The notes beneath the pieces are model-generated. The model searched no databases. It had not been told where the DNA came from and was given only the letters and a program-made list of their open reading frames with translations. Shown here piece by piece: positions 25,754-35,177 of a stretch of DNA of 41,580 nucleotides. Source of the DNA: Gammaproteobacteria bacterium (lineage in GTDB: Bacteria; Pseudomonadota; Gammaproteobacteria; Berkiellales; Berkiellaceae). Every line of letters begins with the position of its first letter. Positions within the stretch are counted from its first letter, which is position 1. A program made the position numbers and the translations under genes. The stretch lies in NCBI GenBank assembly GCA_016191245.1, contig JACPOY010000014.1, positions 1 to 41,580 of the forward strand, in the 5' to 3' direction.

Positions 25754-28700
25754 ATGAAAAAAACGGTTAGTCTTAGCCATGCCGTTCTTGCTTCGACATT
25801 ATTTATGTCGGCAATGGCAAAGGCTGAACCTCTGACTTCAGTTTATTCTGAGCCTGTTCCTAATCCACAAATGACTTCCACCATTAATCCGGAGCTTGAG
25901 ATTGCAGCCACTGGGCAATTAAATGCAACTGGTATTGATGGTATCCAAATGGATCAACCAGGTAGTTTCGTTATCATTGATCCTAATAATACCAATGCGG
26001 GCAATTTAGCAATTGTAGCAACGGGCAATGGCAGTGGTATCAATGTTGTTAATCAGGCAGGCCAGAATTCTGGCAATGTCATTACCATCAGTTCTGGCAG
26101 TGTGATTAATGCGCTAGGCCCAAGTGCCGGACCGGGTAAATCAGATGGTATTTTAGTCAATGATACAGCCACGACAATTAGTAATGCGGGTTCTATCATT
26201 GGTGCCTATTCTGGTATTGAAGTGGCAGCAGGTGGCACCAACACGGTGATTACCAACTCAGGCGCAACGGCAGTGATTAAAGGCGGTGCGGGTGCCTCTT
26301 TATTAGTGACCAATGGTGCCAATGGTGGCACCGGTTTAACATTAACCAACTCTGGTGGCGCCACTATTTCTGCAACGGGAAATCAAGATGCCGTGCAGAT
26401 TAACCAAAGCTTTACTTCCATTGTGAATAATACAGGCAGCTTTTTTACAGCAACACTAGGAAATGCGCTTAATCTTGGTGGCACGGCGGTGGCTCCAATC
26501 ACGGGTGATGTGCAGAACTTTGGTACGATTCAATCAAGTGCAACAGCGGTGAGTGGCGGTGCACTGCGTATAGCAGGGCAGCCATTTAATGGCACAGTCA
26601 CCAATAATGCTGGTGGTATTATTCAAAATAGTGCGGTGAGTGGCGGCGGCGGTGCTGTTGTACTGAGCAATGCTTTTAATATTCTCAATAACTCAGGCAC
26701 CATTCAAGCAACCGGTGCAACACAATATGTTAATGCGATTCTTGTCAATTCTGGTATTGCAGGCGCAGGAACTATCAATAATAACTCAACTGGTGTTATT
26801 CAATCGCTAAATGACTCTGCCACCATATTTCTGAGTGGCAATCTCACTGGGATTAACAACGCAGGTACAATTAAAGGTAAACCTGCTGTTGCGGCTCTTG
26901 GTGAAGGCGTTATTTATGCAGCGACTGCCGGTGTTACCGTACTCAACGGTATTGTTAACACGGGTACCATTACAACAACGGTTGGTCCTAATGTAATCAA
27001 TTTAACCAATGCGGGTCTGCTTCCCTTATTTCAAAATGCGGGCACTATTTCTGGTGGCGCTGTATTGCTCGCTGGGGGCGGTGGTACTTCATTGACAATG
27101 AATGGTGGCACCATTGCTGGGAATGTTACATCAAGCTCAACCAATGCCAGTACCTTGCAATTAAATGGTGGCACTATCACAGGCACAACGACGCTCGGTA
27201 ATGTGGCAAATGGAAACATCGTTAATTTAGCAGGCACTAGCTTACAAGCCTTAAATGGTGGTATCGGTAATGATACTTTTAATTTAAGTGGTGGTAGCTT
27301 TACTTCTTTAGATGGTAAAGTTGGTGCAAATATCATCAATATTCCAGGTGTTTTTACCTTAAATAGTCCGATTTCAAGTACGGGTGGCACCAATACCATT
27401 AATGTAAACAATGGCGGTGTTTTTACTGTGAACAGCACCATTGCAAACTCGGCAAATATTTTTGTCAATGCCGGTGGTGCGATGATCACGAATTCAACCA
27501 ATAATTATGCTGCGCCATTAACCATTGCCGCAAATGGTGCATTTCAAGTAAACAATGGCTCAACAGATACTTTCACCACTATCAATAATTCAGGATCATT
27601 AATTATTAACCCGGGTGGTGTACTCAAAGCTACCACTTATACTCAAAATGCTGGTGCAACATATTCTCCTGGCATTCAAAGTGCTGCGGTGTATGGAAAA
27701 TTGCAAACAACGGGCGCCTCAACATTTCTTGCGGGTAGTATTTTAAGTCCTTTTCTCAATAATGCGGGAGTTTTTATCCCATCAGGATCGCAATTTCAAG
27801 TTGTAAATGCAGTGCCTGTTGTAGGTGCCGATCCTACGCCGCCAACCTTACAGCAACCACAATCGGCATTGGTGTTTTTTGAAAAAATCACGAATCCAAA
27901 TGATATTACTTTAACCTTACAGTTACGCTCAATTCCTTCTGTAGCGCAGGGAGATATTCCGCAAGCAATAGGCGCGTCATTAGATCCACTTTTTTTAGGT
28001 GGTACAACAAATCCTGAATTGTTGGCACTATTTGGTCAATTGCAAATGTTGCCTGATGATACATCTTTATCAAATGCTTTATTACAATTGGCGCCTTCAT
28101 TTAACTATTCCTTGCCAACATCAAGCCGTATTAGTATGGATAATGCCTTTGATAGTGTGCAAATGCGTTTGGAAGGATTGCATGGTTTAATACCGATTGC
28201 AGTAGAAGAAGAATATCGCAAAGAACGCGATTATGAATTATATAATGGCGTGAATTCGGGTGATTCCAATGTTATTTACTTAGGGGGGCGCGGAGTTGGG
28301 GCATGGGTGAAAGCCTATGGCACCATCGCTGATCAACATAAACGTCATCAAATTGAAGGCTTCAGAGCAGATGCAACAGGTCTTGCAATAGGGGCGGATT
28401 GGAGTATCACTGACTATTTCACTATTGGTGTCGCGGAAAGTGTAACCAAAGTAAAGACGACCGAAAATACCAGTGCTCAAAATACACTGAAAACCAGAAG
28501 TAATCAGACCACTTTTTATGGCTGGTACCAGCCAATGGAACCGTGTACTGGAGAAGCAATAGGGCTTTATGTTGATACGATGTTGGCAGTAGCTTCTGAT
28601 AAATATCAATCAACACGATTTATTTATATTAATACTATTAATAATGCTGCTTCTGCTGAATTTTATTCCTTACATTATGGAGCGCAAGCGGATATTGGTT

Positions 28701-29149
28701 ATGTAATTTCTTCCGATAATTGGTTTGTCGCACCTGTTGCCAGATTGAGATACACCTATCTTAATATCGATAGTTATTCTGAAGAGGGAGCAGGTGGTTT
28801 TAATTTAAATGTGGTCAATAATACCATAGATGAAACCGTTGCGGGCCTTGGTTTAAGAGTAGCAACTAAACTCGATTATATTCAAGCGATTTACGTGCCT
28901 GAAGCCTCAGCGATGTTGTTATATGATTTTTCAGGTCGCGCACAACAAATGCAAGCAACGTTTTTAGGTGGAGGCAATCCGTTTTATATTGATAGTATAA
29001 AGCCCGCGCAGCTTATTCAACTTTATGGGTTAGGTATTACTGCCTATACCTCAGATCACTACTCATTTACCATTAAAGGTAATTTTGAATATCGCAATGA
29101 ATTCTTTGGGTATAACGGCTATATGCAGCTGCATTATCAATGGGATTAA
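25754..29149 (+). CDS. Large autotransporter with beta-helical passenger (copy A)
   Basis: An 1131-residue protein. A signal peptide (MKKTVSLSHAVLASTLFMSA) is followed by a long passenger of about 750 residues rich in Asn, Gly, Thr and Ser, built of repeats such as NSGTIQAT and NNAGTIKG, typical of beta-helical surface proteins. A region NALLQLAPSFNYS (about 775) leads to the autotransporter beta-domain of about 280 residues, starting near GAWVKAYGTIADQHKR. The ATG at 25754 follows the previous stop by one base and is preferred to an in-frame ATG at 25739 because the signal peptide starts there. It ends QLHYQWD. Likely an adhesin or other surface-exposed factor; no catalytic passenger domain is seen. 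Confidence 0.9.
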   Translation: MKKTVSLSHAVLASTLFMSAMAKAEPLTSVYSEPVPNPQMTSTINPELEIAATGQLNATGIDGIQMDQPGSFVIIDPNNTNAGNLAIVATGNGSGINVVNQAGQNSGNVITISSGSVINALGPSAGPGKSDGILVNDTATTISNAGSIIGAYSGIEVAAGGTNTVITNSGATAVIKGGAGASLLVTNGANGGTGLTLTNSGGATISATGNQDAVQINQSFTSIVNNTGSFFTATLGNALNLGGTAVAPITGDVQNFGTIQSSATAVSGGALRIAGQPFNGTVTNNAGGIIQNSAVSGGGGAVVLSNAFNILNNSGTIQATGATQYVNAILVNSGIAGAGTINNNSTGVIQSLNDSATIFLSGNLTGINNAGTIKGKPAVAALGEGVIYAATAGVTVLNGIVNTGTITTTVGPNVINLTNAGLLPLFQNAGTISGGAVLLAGGGGTSLTMNGGTIAGNVTSSSTNASTLQLNGGTITGTTTLGNVANGNIVNLAGTSLQALNGGIGNDTFNLSGGSFTSLDGKVGANIINIPGVFTLNSPISSTGGTNTINVNNGGVFTVNSTIANSANIFVNAGGAMITNSTNNYAAPLTIAANGAFQVNNGSTDTFTTINNSGSLIINPGGVLKATTYTQNAGATYSPGIQSAAVYGKLQTTGASTFLAGSILSPFLNNAGVFIPSGSQFQVVNAVPVVGADPTPPTLQQPQSALVFFEKITNPNDITLTLQLRSIPSVAQGDIPQAIGASLDPLFLGGTTNPELLALFGQLQMLPDDTSLSNALLQLAPSFNYSLPTSSRISMDNAFDSVQMRLEGLHGLIPIAVEEEYRKERDYELYNGVNSGDSNVIYLGGRGVGAWVKAYGTIADQHKRHQIEGFRADATGLAIGADWSITDYFTIGVAESVTKVKTTENTSAQNTLKTRSNQTTFYGWYQPMEPCTGEAIGLYVDTMLAVASDKYQSTRFIYINTINNAASAEFYSLHYGAQADIGYVISSDNWFVAPVARLRYTYLNIDSYSEEGAGGFNLNVVNNTIDETVAGLGLRVATKLDYIQAIYVPEASAMLLYDFSGRAQQMQATFLGGGNPFYIDSIKPAQLIQLYGLGITAYTSDHYSFTIKGNFEYRNEFFGYNGYMQLHYQWD

Positions 29150-29158
29150 ATAATTGAC

Positions 29159-32100
29159 ATGAAAAAAACATTTCGTCTTACCCATGCCGTTTTAACATCA
29201 AGCCTGTTTGTGGTGCCGTCTATTTTTGCTGATACGCAAATCACAGCGAACAATACCTCTTCGCCAGCCGTTGCAGGCCCTCCTTATCAAACAAGCGTAG
29301 CAGGCAATATTGAGATACTTCCCGCTGGAATAATACAACCTGCAGCGAATGTAAATGCTATTGAAATAGATAGCGAAGCTGCCTCAGTAATAATTGATGC
29401 TAACAATGCGAATTTGACGAGTCCGCCCAATGCAATATTAACAACCGGCACAGGTATTGGTATTTCAATTCTTGCAGCAGGTAAAGCAGCTAATGTTATC
29501 GTGAATACAGGCAGTAATATTAATTCGACAGGCGGAACAGGGGATGCAATTTCAATCGCTGGCGATCTTGCGGTCATCAACAACTCTGGAAAAATTCTGA
29601 GTGGAAAAAATGGTATTGAGCTCACTGCTGGCGGGACAAATGCCTCGATTACCAACTCAGGCGCGGGCAGTATTATTCAGGGTGCGACAACAGCAAGTAT
29701 TTTAGATGCAGGGACTGGATTAGTGTTGTTAAACACCAATGGCGGTGTTATTCAAGCAACAGGACTTCTTACCCATGGTGTTTTGTTAAATGTCGATTTT
29801 AATTCTGTCACTAATAATGCTGGCAGTACGATTAGTTCAGACAGCGGAAGTGCCGTTATTATTAATGGTTCCACGGTCGGTACTATCACCAATAGTGGCA
29901 CCATTACCTCGACAGGCGCTGGTATTGGTTTGAATCTGACTTCTGGCGCCTATACTGGTACCATTACTAATACTTCAACAGGTATTATTCAAAATACTAG
30001 TGCCGCCGGTCTTAGCGCACTTAACATTAAAACTTCATTTGGCGCCATTAATAACGCGGGGATTATACAATCAACACTAGGTCCCACTGATACAATTGAT
30101 ATTGGGGCAAATGTCAGTGGTACGTTAACGAATACCGGCACGATTCAATCGCTAAATACCAGTAGCACTATTGTATTTAGTGCAGCTAGTGGTCTCACAG
30201 GTCTTGTGAATTCCGGCACAATTTCTGCCAATGATGCACAAGTGGCCACCATCAATGCCTCAGCACCGGGTGTAACCATTCCTAATGGCATTATAAACAC
30301 CGGAATCATCATTGATAACGGTGTTCCTGCTACTGCTATAGATTTATCCGGCGTAGGTAATATTATTCCTTTGTTTCAAAATGGTGGCACCATTACTGGA
30401 GATGTTTTACTTGCAGGGGGGGGGGGTAATGTCTTAACCATGACCGGCGGTACGGTGAATGGTGATATTTTTTCAACTGATAACGTGGCAAGCACATTAA
30501 ACTTTAGTGGTGGTACGGTTTCTTTCGGTAATGTAGTATTTTTAGGTAATATTGCCGGTAACATTCTGAATTTATCTGGAACGGCAAGCTTGGATGGTAT
30601 CATTGGCGGCAATCAAGCAGACACATACAATGTTTCTGGCGGTAGCTTCAGCCAATTAATAGGTGGTGCCGGTGATATTTTAAATGTGAATGCAAGTTTC
30701 ACATCCCCAGGTCTTATTGCCTCTGTACCTACGATAAATGTTAACAACGCCGGTACAACGTTTACCAATAGTGGCATTATTGCCAATGTAAGTACCGCAT
30801 TAAATATTAATGCCAACACTACGATGAATGCTAATGGCAACGTGACTGGCACTGGTGCGCTTACTATTTTCCCATCAGGTGTATTGAATATTAATAGTGG
30901 CGTGACAGTGACGATGGGATCTGCGGGTAATCCTGTCACCAACAATGGTTATTTAAGTATTAGTAATAATGGTATTTTACAAACAGGTGCCAATGGAAAT
31001 TATGTGCAAAATGGTGCTTTTGCTCCTCTAATCCAAAACATGTCTCTTGTCGCGCCTTTTGGTTTTGGACAAATTGATGTCGGTGCTGGTGGGGTTGCGA
31101 CATTTAATGCTGGTAGTACCATTAATCCGCAATTAGGCAATGGTACCTTTATTTTAGATAATTTTGTGTTTCCAGTCGTGCAATCCGGTGCCCCAGTTGT
31201 AGGATTTGGTAATATCACTGTAGTGCAACCATCATCGGCGATGCTTTATTTTACAAAAGATAATAATCCTGTAACCAATGTAAATTTAATATCACACACT
31301 AATCCATTAGTGTTGGTCGCAGTCCCTGATATACCATTATCAGTTGCTGCTTCACTTGATCCATTGATACCAACAACGCCTGCGCAAATTGCAGCGCTTG
31401 CAGCATCAAATCCAGACTTTTTAATATTTTTAGGTCAATTACAGTTATTGCCAGATATCACGGCCGTTTCTAATGCATTATTGCAATTGGCGCCATCATT
31501 TAATTATGCATTGCCAGGTTCATCACGCATTATTATCAACAATGCTTTTGATAGTGTGCAAGCACGTCTTGAAGCCTTGAACGGCTTAGGTCCATTGACG
31601 CAAGATGAATCTTACAAAAAGCAACGTGATTATGAGCTCTATAACGGCGTCAATAATGGTGATAGCAATGTTATTGATTTAACAACAGGTCGTTTTGGTG
31701 CTTGGTTTAAAGTTTATGGTGAAATTGATGATCAACTTAAACGCCATCAAATTGAAGGTTACAGAGCCGATGCAACCGGTATTGCCTTAGGGGGGGATTG
31801 GAGAATTTCTCCTTATGCATTGGTAGGTGTGGCAGAAAGCTTAACTAAAGTGAATACGACGGATGCGACATCACAGCAAAATAAAGTCAATATCAATAGT
31901 TATATGACGACATTTTATGGTTGGTTCCAACCAATGCAATTATGTTCTTCAGAAGCCGCTCCTGCACTTTATATTGATACTATGCTTGGTTTTGCTTCTC
32001 ATGAGTACGATACGCAACGCAATATTTCTATAGGCACCTTTAATGCTCAAGCAAATGCGAATTTCTTTGGTATGCAATATGGCGCACAAATGGATATTGG

Positions 32101-32554
32101 TTATGCCTTTATCAGCTCTGATGAATGGTATGTTGCGCCTGTAGCCAGATTTAAATATACCTATTTAGATATCTCTACTTACTCTGAAACAGGTGCAGAT
32201 GGGCTGAGCTTATCTGTCGTAAATGAACCTCTTGATGAAGTGATAGCAGGGATAGGGATTAGGCTTGCGGCTGTGAAAAACTTCGTACAAGCTATTTATG
32301 TTCCAGAATTTTCTGTCATGTTGTTATATGATTTTGCCGGTAGTGTGCAACAATCGCAGTCTAACTTCTTAATTGGTGGTAATCCTTTCTACACCAATAG
32401 CATTAAACCCGCACAATATATCCAGCTTTATGGATTAGGGGTTAATGCCTACACCTCAGATAATTATACTTTCAGTATTAAAGTGAACCTTGAACATCGT
32501 GATCATTTCTATGGGTATGATGGGTTTATGCAGCTTCACTATAAATGGGACTAA
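29159..32554 (+). CDS. Large autotransporter with beta-helical passenger and poly-G tract (copy B)
   Basis: A tandem paralogue of the preceding gene, also 1131 residues, starting nine bases after its stop. Signal peptide (MKKTFRLTHAVLTSSLFVVP), Asn/Gly/Thr-rich beta-helix passenger (about 30-760), linker with NALLQLAPSFNYALP, and a beta-domain from about residue 845 (GAWFKVYGEIDDQLKRHQ) ending QLHYKWD. The barrels of the two copies are much more similar than the passengers. Eleven consecutive G bases at 30416-30426 encode Gly 420-423; the matching place in copy A reads GGGGGC, so the tract is unique to this copy. A second G run of seven lies at 31790-31796. The tract suggests phase-variable expression. 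Confidence 0.9.
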   Translation: MKKTFRLTHAVLTSSLFVVPSIFADTQITANNTSSPAVAGPPYQTSVAGNIEILPAGIIQPAANVNAIEIDSEAASVIIDANNANLTSPPNAILTTGTGIGISILAAGKAANVIVNTGSNINSTGGTGDAISIAGDLAVINNSGKILSGKNGIELTAGGTNASITNSGAGSIIQGATTASILDAGTGLVLLNTNGGVIQATGLLTHGVLLNVDFNSVTNNAGSTISSDSGSAVIINGSTVGTITNSGTITSTGAGIGLNLTSGAYTGTITNTSTGIIQNTSAAGLSALNIKTSFGAINNAGIIQSTLGPTDTIDIGANVSGTLTNTGTIQSLNTSSTIVFSAASGLTGLVNSGTISANDAQVATINASAPGVTIPNGIINTGIIIDNGVPATAIDLSGVGNIIPLFQNGGTITGDVLLAGGGGNVLTMTGGTVNGDIFSTDNVASTLNFSGGTVSFGNVVFLGNIAGNILNLSGTASLDGIIGGNQADTYNVSGGSFSQLIGGAGDILNVNASFTSPGLIASVPTINVNNAGTTFTNSGIIANVSTALNINANTTMNANGNVTGTGALTIFPSGVLNINSGVTVTMGSAGNPVTNNGYLSISNNGILQTGANGNYVQNGAFAPLIQNMSLVAPFGFGQIDVGAGGVATFNAGSTINPQLGNGTFILDNFVFPVVQSGAPVVGFGNITVVQPSSAMLYFTKDNNPVTNVNLISHTNPLVLVAVPDIPLSVAASLDPLIPTTPAQIAALAASNPDFLIFLGQLQLLPDITAVSNALLQLAPSFNYALPGSSRIIINNAFDSVQARLEALNGLGPLTQDESYKKQRDYELYNGVNNGDSNVIDLTTGRFGAWFKVYGEIDDQLKRHQIEGYRADATGIALGGDWRISPYALVGVAESLTKVNTTDATSQQNKVNINSYMTTFYGWFQPMQLCSSEAAPALYIDTMLGFASHEYDTQRNISIGTFNAQANANFFGMQYGAQMDIGYAFISSDEWYVAPVARFKYTYLDISTYSETGADGLSLSVVNEPLDEVIAGIGIRLAAVKNFVQAIYVPEFSVMLLYDFAGSVQQSQSNFLIGGNPFYTNSIKPAQYIQLYGLGVNAYTSDNYTFSIKVNLEHRDHFYGYDGFMQLHYKWD

Positions 32555-32595
32555 TCGCTTTGAGTATCGCCCCGGGTGGATTTTATCAAGAGCAA

Positions 32596-33120
32596 TTAAT
32601 TACCCACCTTCACCTTCTCCGCCTCCAGCAACGCTTTCAAGTAATGGGGCATTGATGGTTTTTGGACAGGATGAGGTAGTAAATCCATCAGCGCATCGGG
32701 CTGTACTTTTCCTTCTTTACCAATAAATAAAACTTTAAATAATGAGACGGCGCAAAGCTCATCTTTTCTAAATATTTTTTGCTCTAAATAAAACCACTTC
32801 TCATCCCAATAAATGGTTTGTGTTGTCATGGTAAATTTATTAAAGAGAAAGAGTGGACGAATAAAATGTATTTTTGCGCTCCCTAATAGTGGCACCCATT
32901 TCTTTTTACGCAGTGGTTTTAATAAACCCGTTACCGACATCAAATGTACTCTACCTAAATCCATTAAGGTTAAATAGCGACCATTATTCACATGAAAATA
33001 AGGATCTAAATCATTGGGCATGACTCGCATCGATAATTTTGCTGGCGCGAGAGGATCGGCTTGTTTTTTCATCCAAGGCAGGCGTAATAACAACCATAAT
33101 AACCGTAAATATAAGTTCAT
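32596..33120 (-). CDS. Acyl-CoA thioesterase-like protein (4HBT_2 / THEM6-like)
   Basis: A 174-residue hotdog-fold protein. The signature region is MPNDLDPYFHVNNGRYLTLMDL, in which the Asp-Leu-Asp and His-x-Asn-Asn positions match 4HBT_2 thioesterases; the VHLMSVTGLL helix resembles eukaryotic THEM6 proteins. A hydrophobic N-terminal stretch (LYLRLLWLLLRLPW) may associate it with the membrane. The ATG at 33120 is preferred to a start 78 bases upstream because GGAT lies before it and the upstream residues are an unlikely Ile-rich stretch. It is divergent from the symporter gene. The substrate is unknown. Confidence 0.75.
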   Translation of the reverse strand: MNLYLRLLWLLLRLPWMKKQADPLAPAKLSMRVMPNDLDPYFHVNNGRYLTLMDLGRVHLMSVTGLLKPLRKKKWVPLLGSAKIHFIRPLFLFNKFTMTTQTIYWDEKWFYLEQKIFRKDELCAVSLFKVLFIGKEGKVQPDALMDLLPHPVQKPSMPHYLKALLEAEKVKVGN

Positions 33121-33224
33121 CTCGTATCCATTATTTGTGAGAATAATAACTAAAATAGAATAATTCTTGATTATGTTAAGCATTATGACAATAATCATTT
33201 TTTTTCACAAAGAGAGAGCCGACG

Positions 33225-34619
33225 ATGATTTGGGCATTATGCATAGGCATGTTTAGTCTATTTATTTTGTGGTTAGGTCTTCGTGCAAGTCATGGCATCA
33301 AAGATATAAAACAATATCTGGTGTCTCATCAAAGCTTTGGCTCTTTTGCTCTCTTTAGCACCATTGTCGCTTCGTTTGTAGGGGCAGGGGTGGTGATGGG
33401 AACGGCACAAAAAGCGTTCCAATTTGGTATAGGCCACGCCTTGGGTCTGTTAGGGTTTGGATTACAACTCTTTTTGACAGGGTGGTGGGTAGCGCCTCGC
33501 ATGGCAAAATTTCGTCATATGATTACTTTAGGTGAAGTGATTGAAAAATATTATGGCAAAGTGCCACAAATATTAACCGGCATCTTATGGCTTTCGTTTT
33601 GTATTGGGATCTTAACCGCGCAAATGAGCGCGATGGGAAATTTGGTTTCAAGTTTATTAGGATATGATCGCGCATTTTGTATTTTATTAAGCGCTGGCTT
33701 AGTGATTTTTTATTGTTATGTGGGTGGTATTCGTGCGGTGGTGGCAACCGATATTGTGCAATTAGTATTAATGTTGCTCGCTATCGTTTTAGTCGCTATT
33801 TGTGGAATTCATTATGTCGGTGGTTGGCAAAGCTTGATGGAGAGTATTCCAAGTTCTCATCTTTTGCCAACGTCACATTTATCTGGTTGGGACTTAGGCT
33901 TTGTTTTTATGAGCTTTTTATTAGGCGATGCTTTAATTCCACCCGTTTTTCAACGTTTATTAATGGGTAAAAATGAAAAAATTACTCGCAAGGCCTACAT
34001 GTCGGCAGGACTTCTTGTGGTACCAATTTGTTTTTTAGTCATGATACATGGCTTGGTGGCTTATTGTATTGATCCGGCGATGGTAAAAGAGAACATTACG
34101 GCAAATTTATTTGAATCAACACTTGCCATGCCTTTTGCCATTATTGCTTTAATTGGGTTTATCTCAGTGATTATGTCTTCTGCGGATAGTTATTTGAATG
34201 CAGCGGCAGGTTCTTTAGTCAATGATGTGATTGTGCCAATGAGCGGGAAGCCACTCGATACTTCCGTTGTTCTCGGGTTAGCCAAATGGACAACAGTCAT
34301 CTTAGGGGTTTGTAGTACTTTCTTTGCAATAGCTGTTCAAGATATTTTGGATATTCTTTTAAAAACATATCAGTTTTGGGGGCCAACTTTAGTTGTTCCC
34401 TTAATTGGAATATTCAGTAATAAAACGTTACCCCCATGGGGATTTTATGCCTGTGTATTAACAGGCGGGTTAACGGTTGTCACTTGGAATACTTTTGATT
34501 TAGAAACCACCACGCATGTGACAGGGCTTATTGTTGGCATGATGGCGAATGCGATAGTCTATGTGAGTGCCTATGGATTGACGAAGCATGCAATGAATAA
34601 GAAATCCGTTTTTACCTAA
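33225..34619 (+). CDS. Sodium:solute symporter (SSS family)
   Basis: A 464-residue inner-membrane transporter with about 12-13 membrane helices. VASFVGAGVVMGTAQKAF in the first core helix and YCYVGGIRAVVATDIVQLVL (the family signature with Gly-Gly and Thr-Asp) identify the SSS family; SVIMSSADSYLNAAAGSLVN supplies the conserved Ser residues of the sodium site. It is a little shorter than most members. The transported solute cannot be read from sequence; Legionellales often use such carriers for amino acids or osmolytes. Its 3' end overlaps the convergent HicA-like gene by eight bases. Confidence 0.9.
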   Translation: MIWALCIGMFSLFILWLGLRASHGIKDIKQYLVSHQSFGSFALFSTIVASFVGAGVVMGTAQKAFQFGIGHALGLLGFGLQLFLTGWWVAPRMAKFRHMITLGEVIEKYYGKVPQILTGILWLSFCIGILTAQMSAMGNLVSSLLGYDRAFCILLSAGLVIFYCYVGGIRAVVATDIVQLVLMLLAIVLVAICGIHYVGGWQSLMESIPSSHLLPTSHLSGWDLGFVFMSFLLGDALIPPVFQRLLMGKNEKITRKAYMSAGLLVVPICFLVMIHGLVAYCIDPAMVKENITANLFESTLAMPFAIIALIGFISVIMSSADSYLNAAAGSLVNDVIVPMSGKPLDTSVVLGLAKWTTVILGVCSTFFAIAVQDILDILLKTYQFWGPTLVVPLIGIFSNKTLPPWGFYACVLTGGLTVVTWNTFDLETTTHVTGLIVGMMANAIVYVSAYGLTKHAMNKKSVFT

Positions 34620-35007
34620 GTTTGGATTTAAATTTCTCGGCTAAGTCTTTATTTACATCAGGCCATAATACATAAGGGTTTACGCCAAATCTATCGAGGG
34701 CTGTTTGTAAAATTTCAACATAAATGTCGGCTAATTCATTGCAACTTTTATTTTTGCGATGAGTGTGGTGGATCCCTCTTTGTGAAAATTCAATGGGTTG
34801 TAAAATACTTGCCCAATGTTGATGGATAGTGTTTTCATTAAAGACAAGCGTTTTTCTTGAGCCTTCAGCAGAGCAAACTTTAGCACCAAGCGCCGTTAGC
34901 AAACGTTCAGTTTCATCCCATTTTACTTCAAAATCTGGGGTGTTGGGTCTGAAAATTAAAAAGAGCAGATCTTGAAATCGTTTTAATTTTTCTCGGTAAT
35001 AATCCAA
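34612..35007 (-). CDS. HicA-like protein, solitary
   Basis: A 131-residue protein whose central part, WDETERLLTALGAKV and EGSRKTLVF, follows the HicA double-stranded-RNA-binding-like fold found in type II toxins. A His-rich segment (RGIHHTHRK) is at the usual place of the active-site His. The C-terminus, ELADIYVEILQTALDRFGV, is an additional helix. The start is uncertain: only a TTG at 35007 is available, with no ribosome binding site, so the gene may be degraded at its 5' end or start elsewhere. No HicB-like antitoxin gene adjoins it. The fold assignment is moderate and toxin activity is not implied. Confidence 0.55.
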   Translation of the reverse strand: MDYYREKLKRFQDLLFLIFRPNTPDFEVKWDETERLLTALGAKVCSAEGSRKTLVFNENTIHQHWASILQPIEFSQRGIHHTHRKNKSCNELADIYVEILQTALDRFGVNPYVLWPDVNKDLAEKFKSKLR

Positions 35008-35073
35008 ATTAATATATGTGTAGATTCATTCTATTTACTCATCCCCCGAATAAAACCATTTATCTTACCTATT

Positions 35074-35146
35074 CTTTTTTTAAAAAAAGGGATAAATGCT
35101 TTGGCCGTATTTGGTGATATTCTTATTGTGTTAAATAAATAACACA
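35074..35146. promoter_or_regulatory. Inverted repeats upstream of the RhoGEF-like gene
   Basis: A perfect palindrome CTTTTTTTAAAAAAAG is at 35074-35089, flanked by TTTATC and GATAAA, and a perfect 7-bp inverted repeat TGTGTTA-AATAAA-TAACACA lies at 35127-35146, about 30 bases before the start codon. The second is placed where a repressor or activator of the next gene could bind; the first is a candidate bidirectional terminator or bent-DNA segment. Assignment by position only. Confidence 0.4.
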
Positions 35147-35177
35147 TTATTGATTAAAAAGTTAAGGGGAATTTCAA

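Noticed and set aside
27031..27501. A 156-codon open frame on the minus strand within autotransporter copy A, and similar ones in copy B (29287-29655, 30376-31218)
   Set aside because: They are antisense shadows of the repetitive Asn/Gly/Thr passenger, giving Val/Pro/Leu-rich low-complexity products with no ribosome binding site; the sense frames are clear autotransporters.
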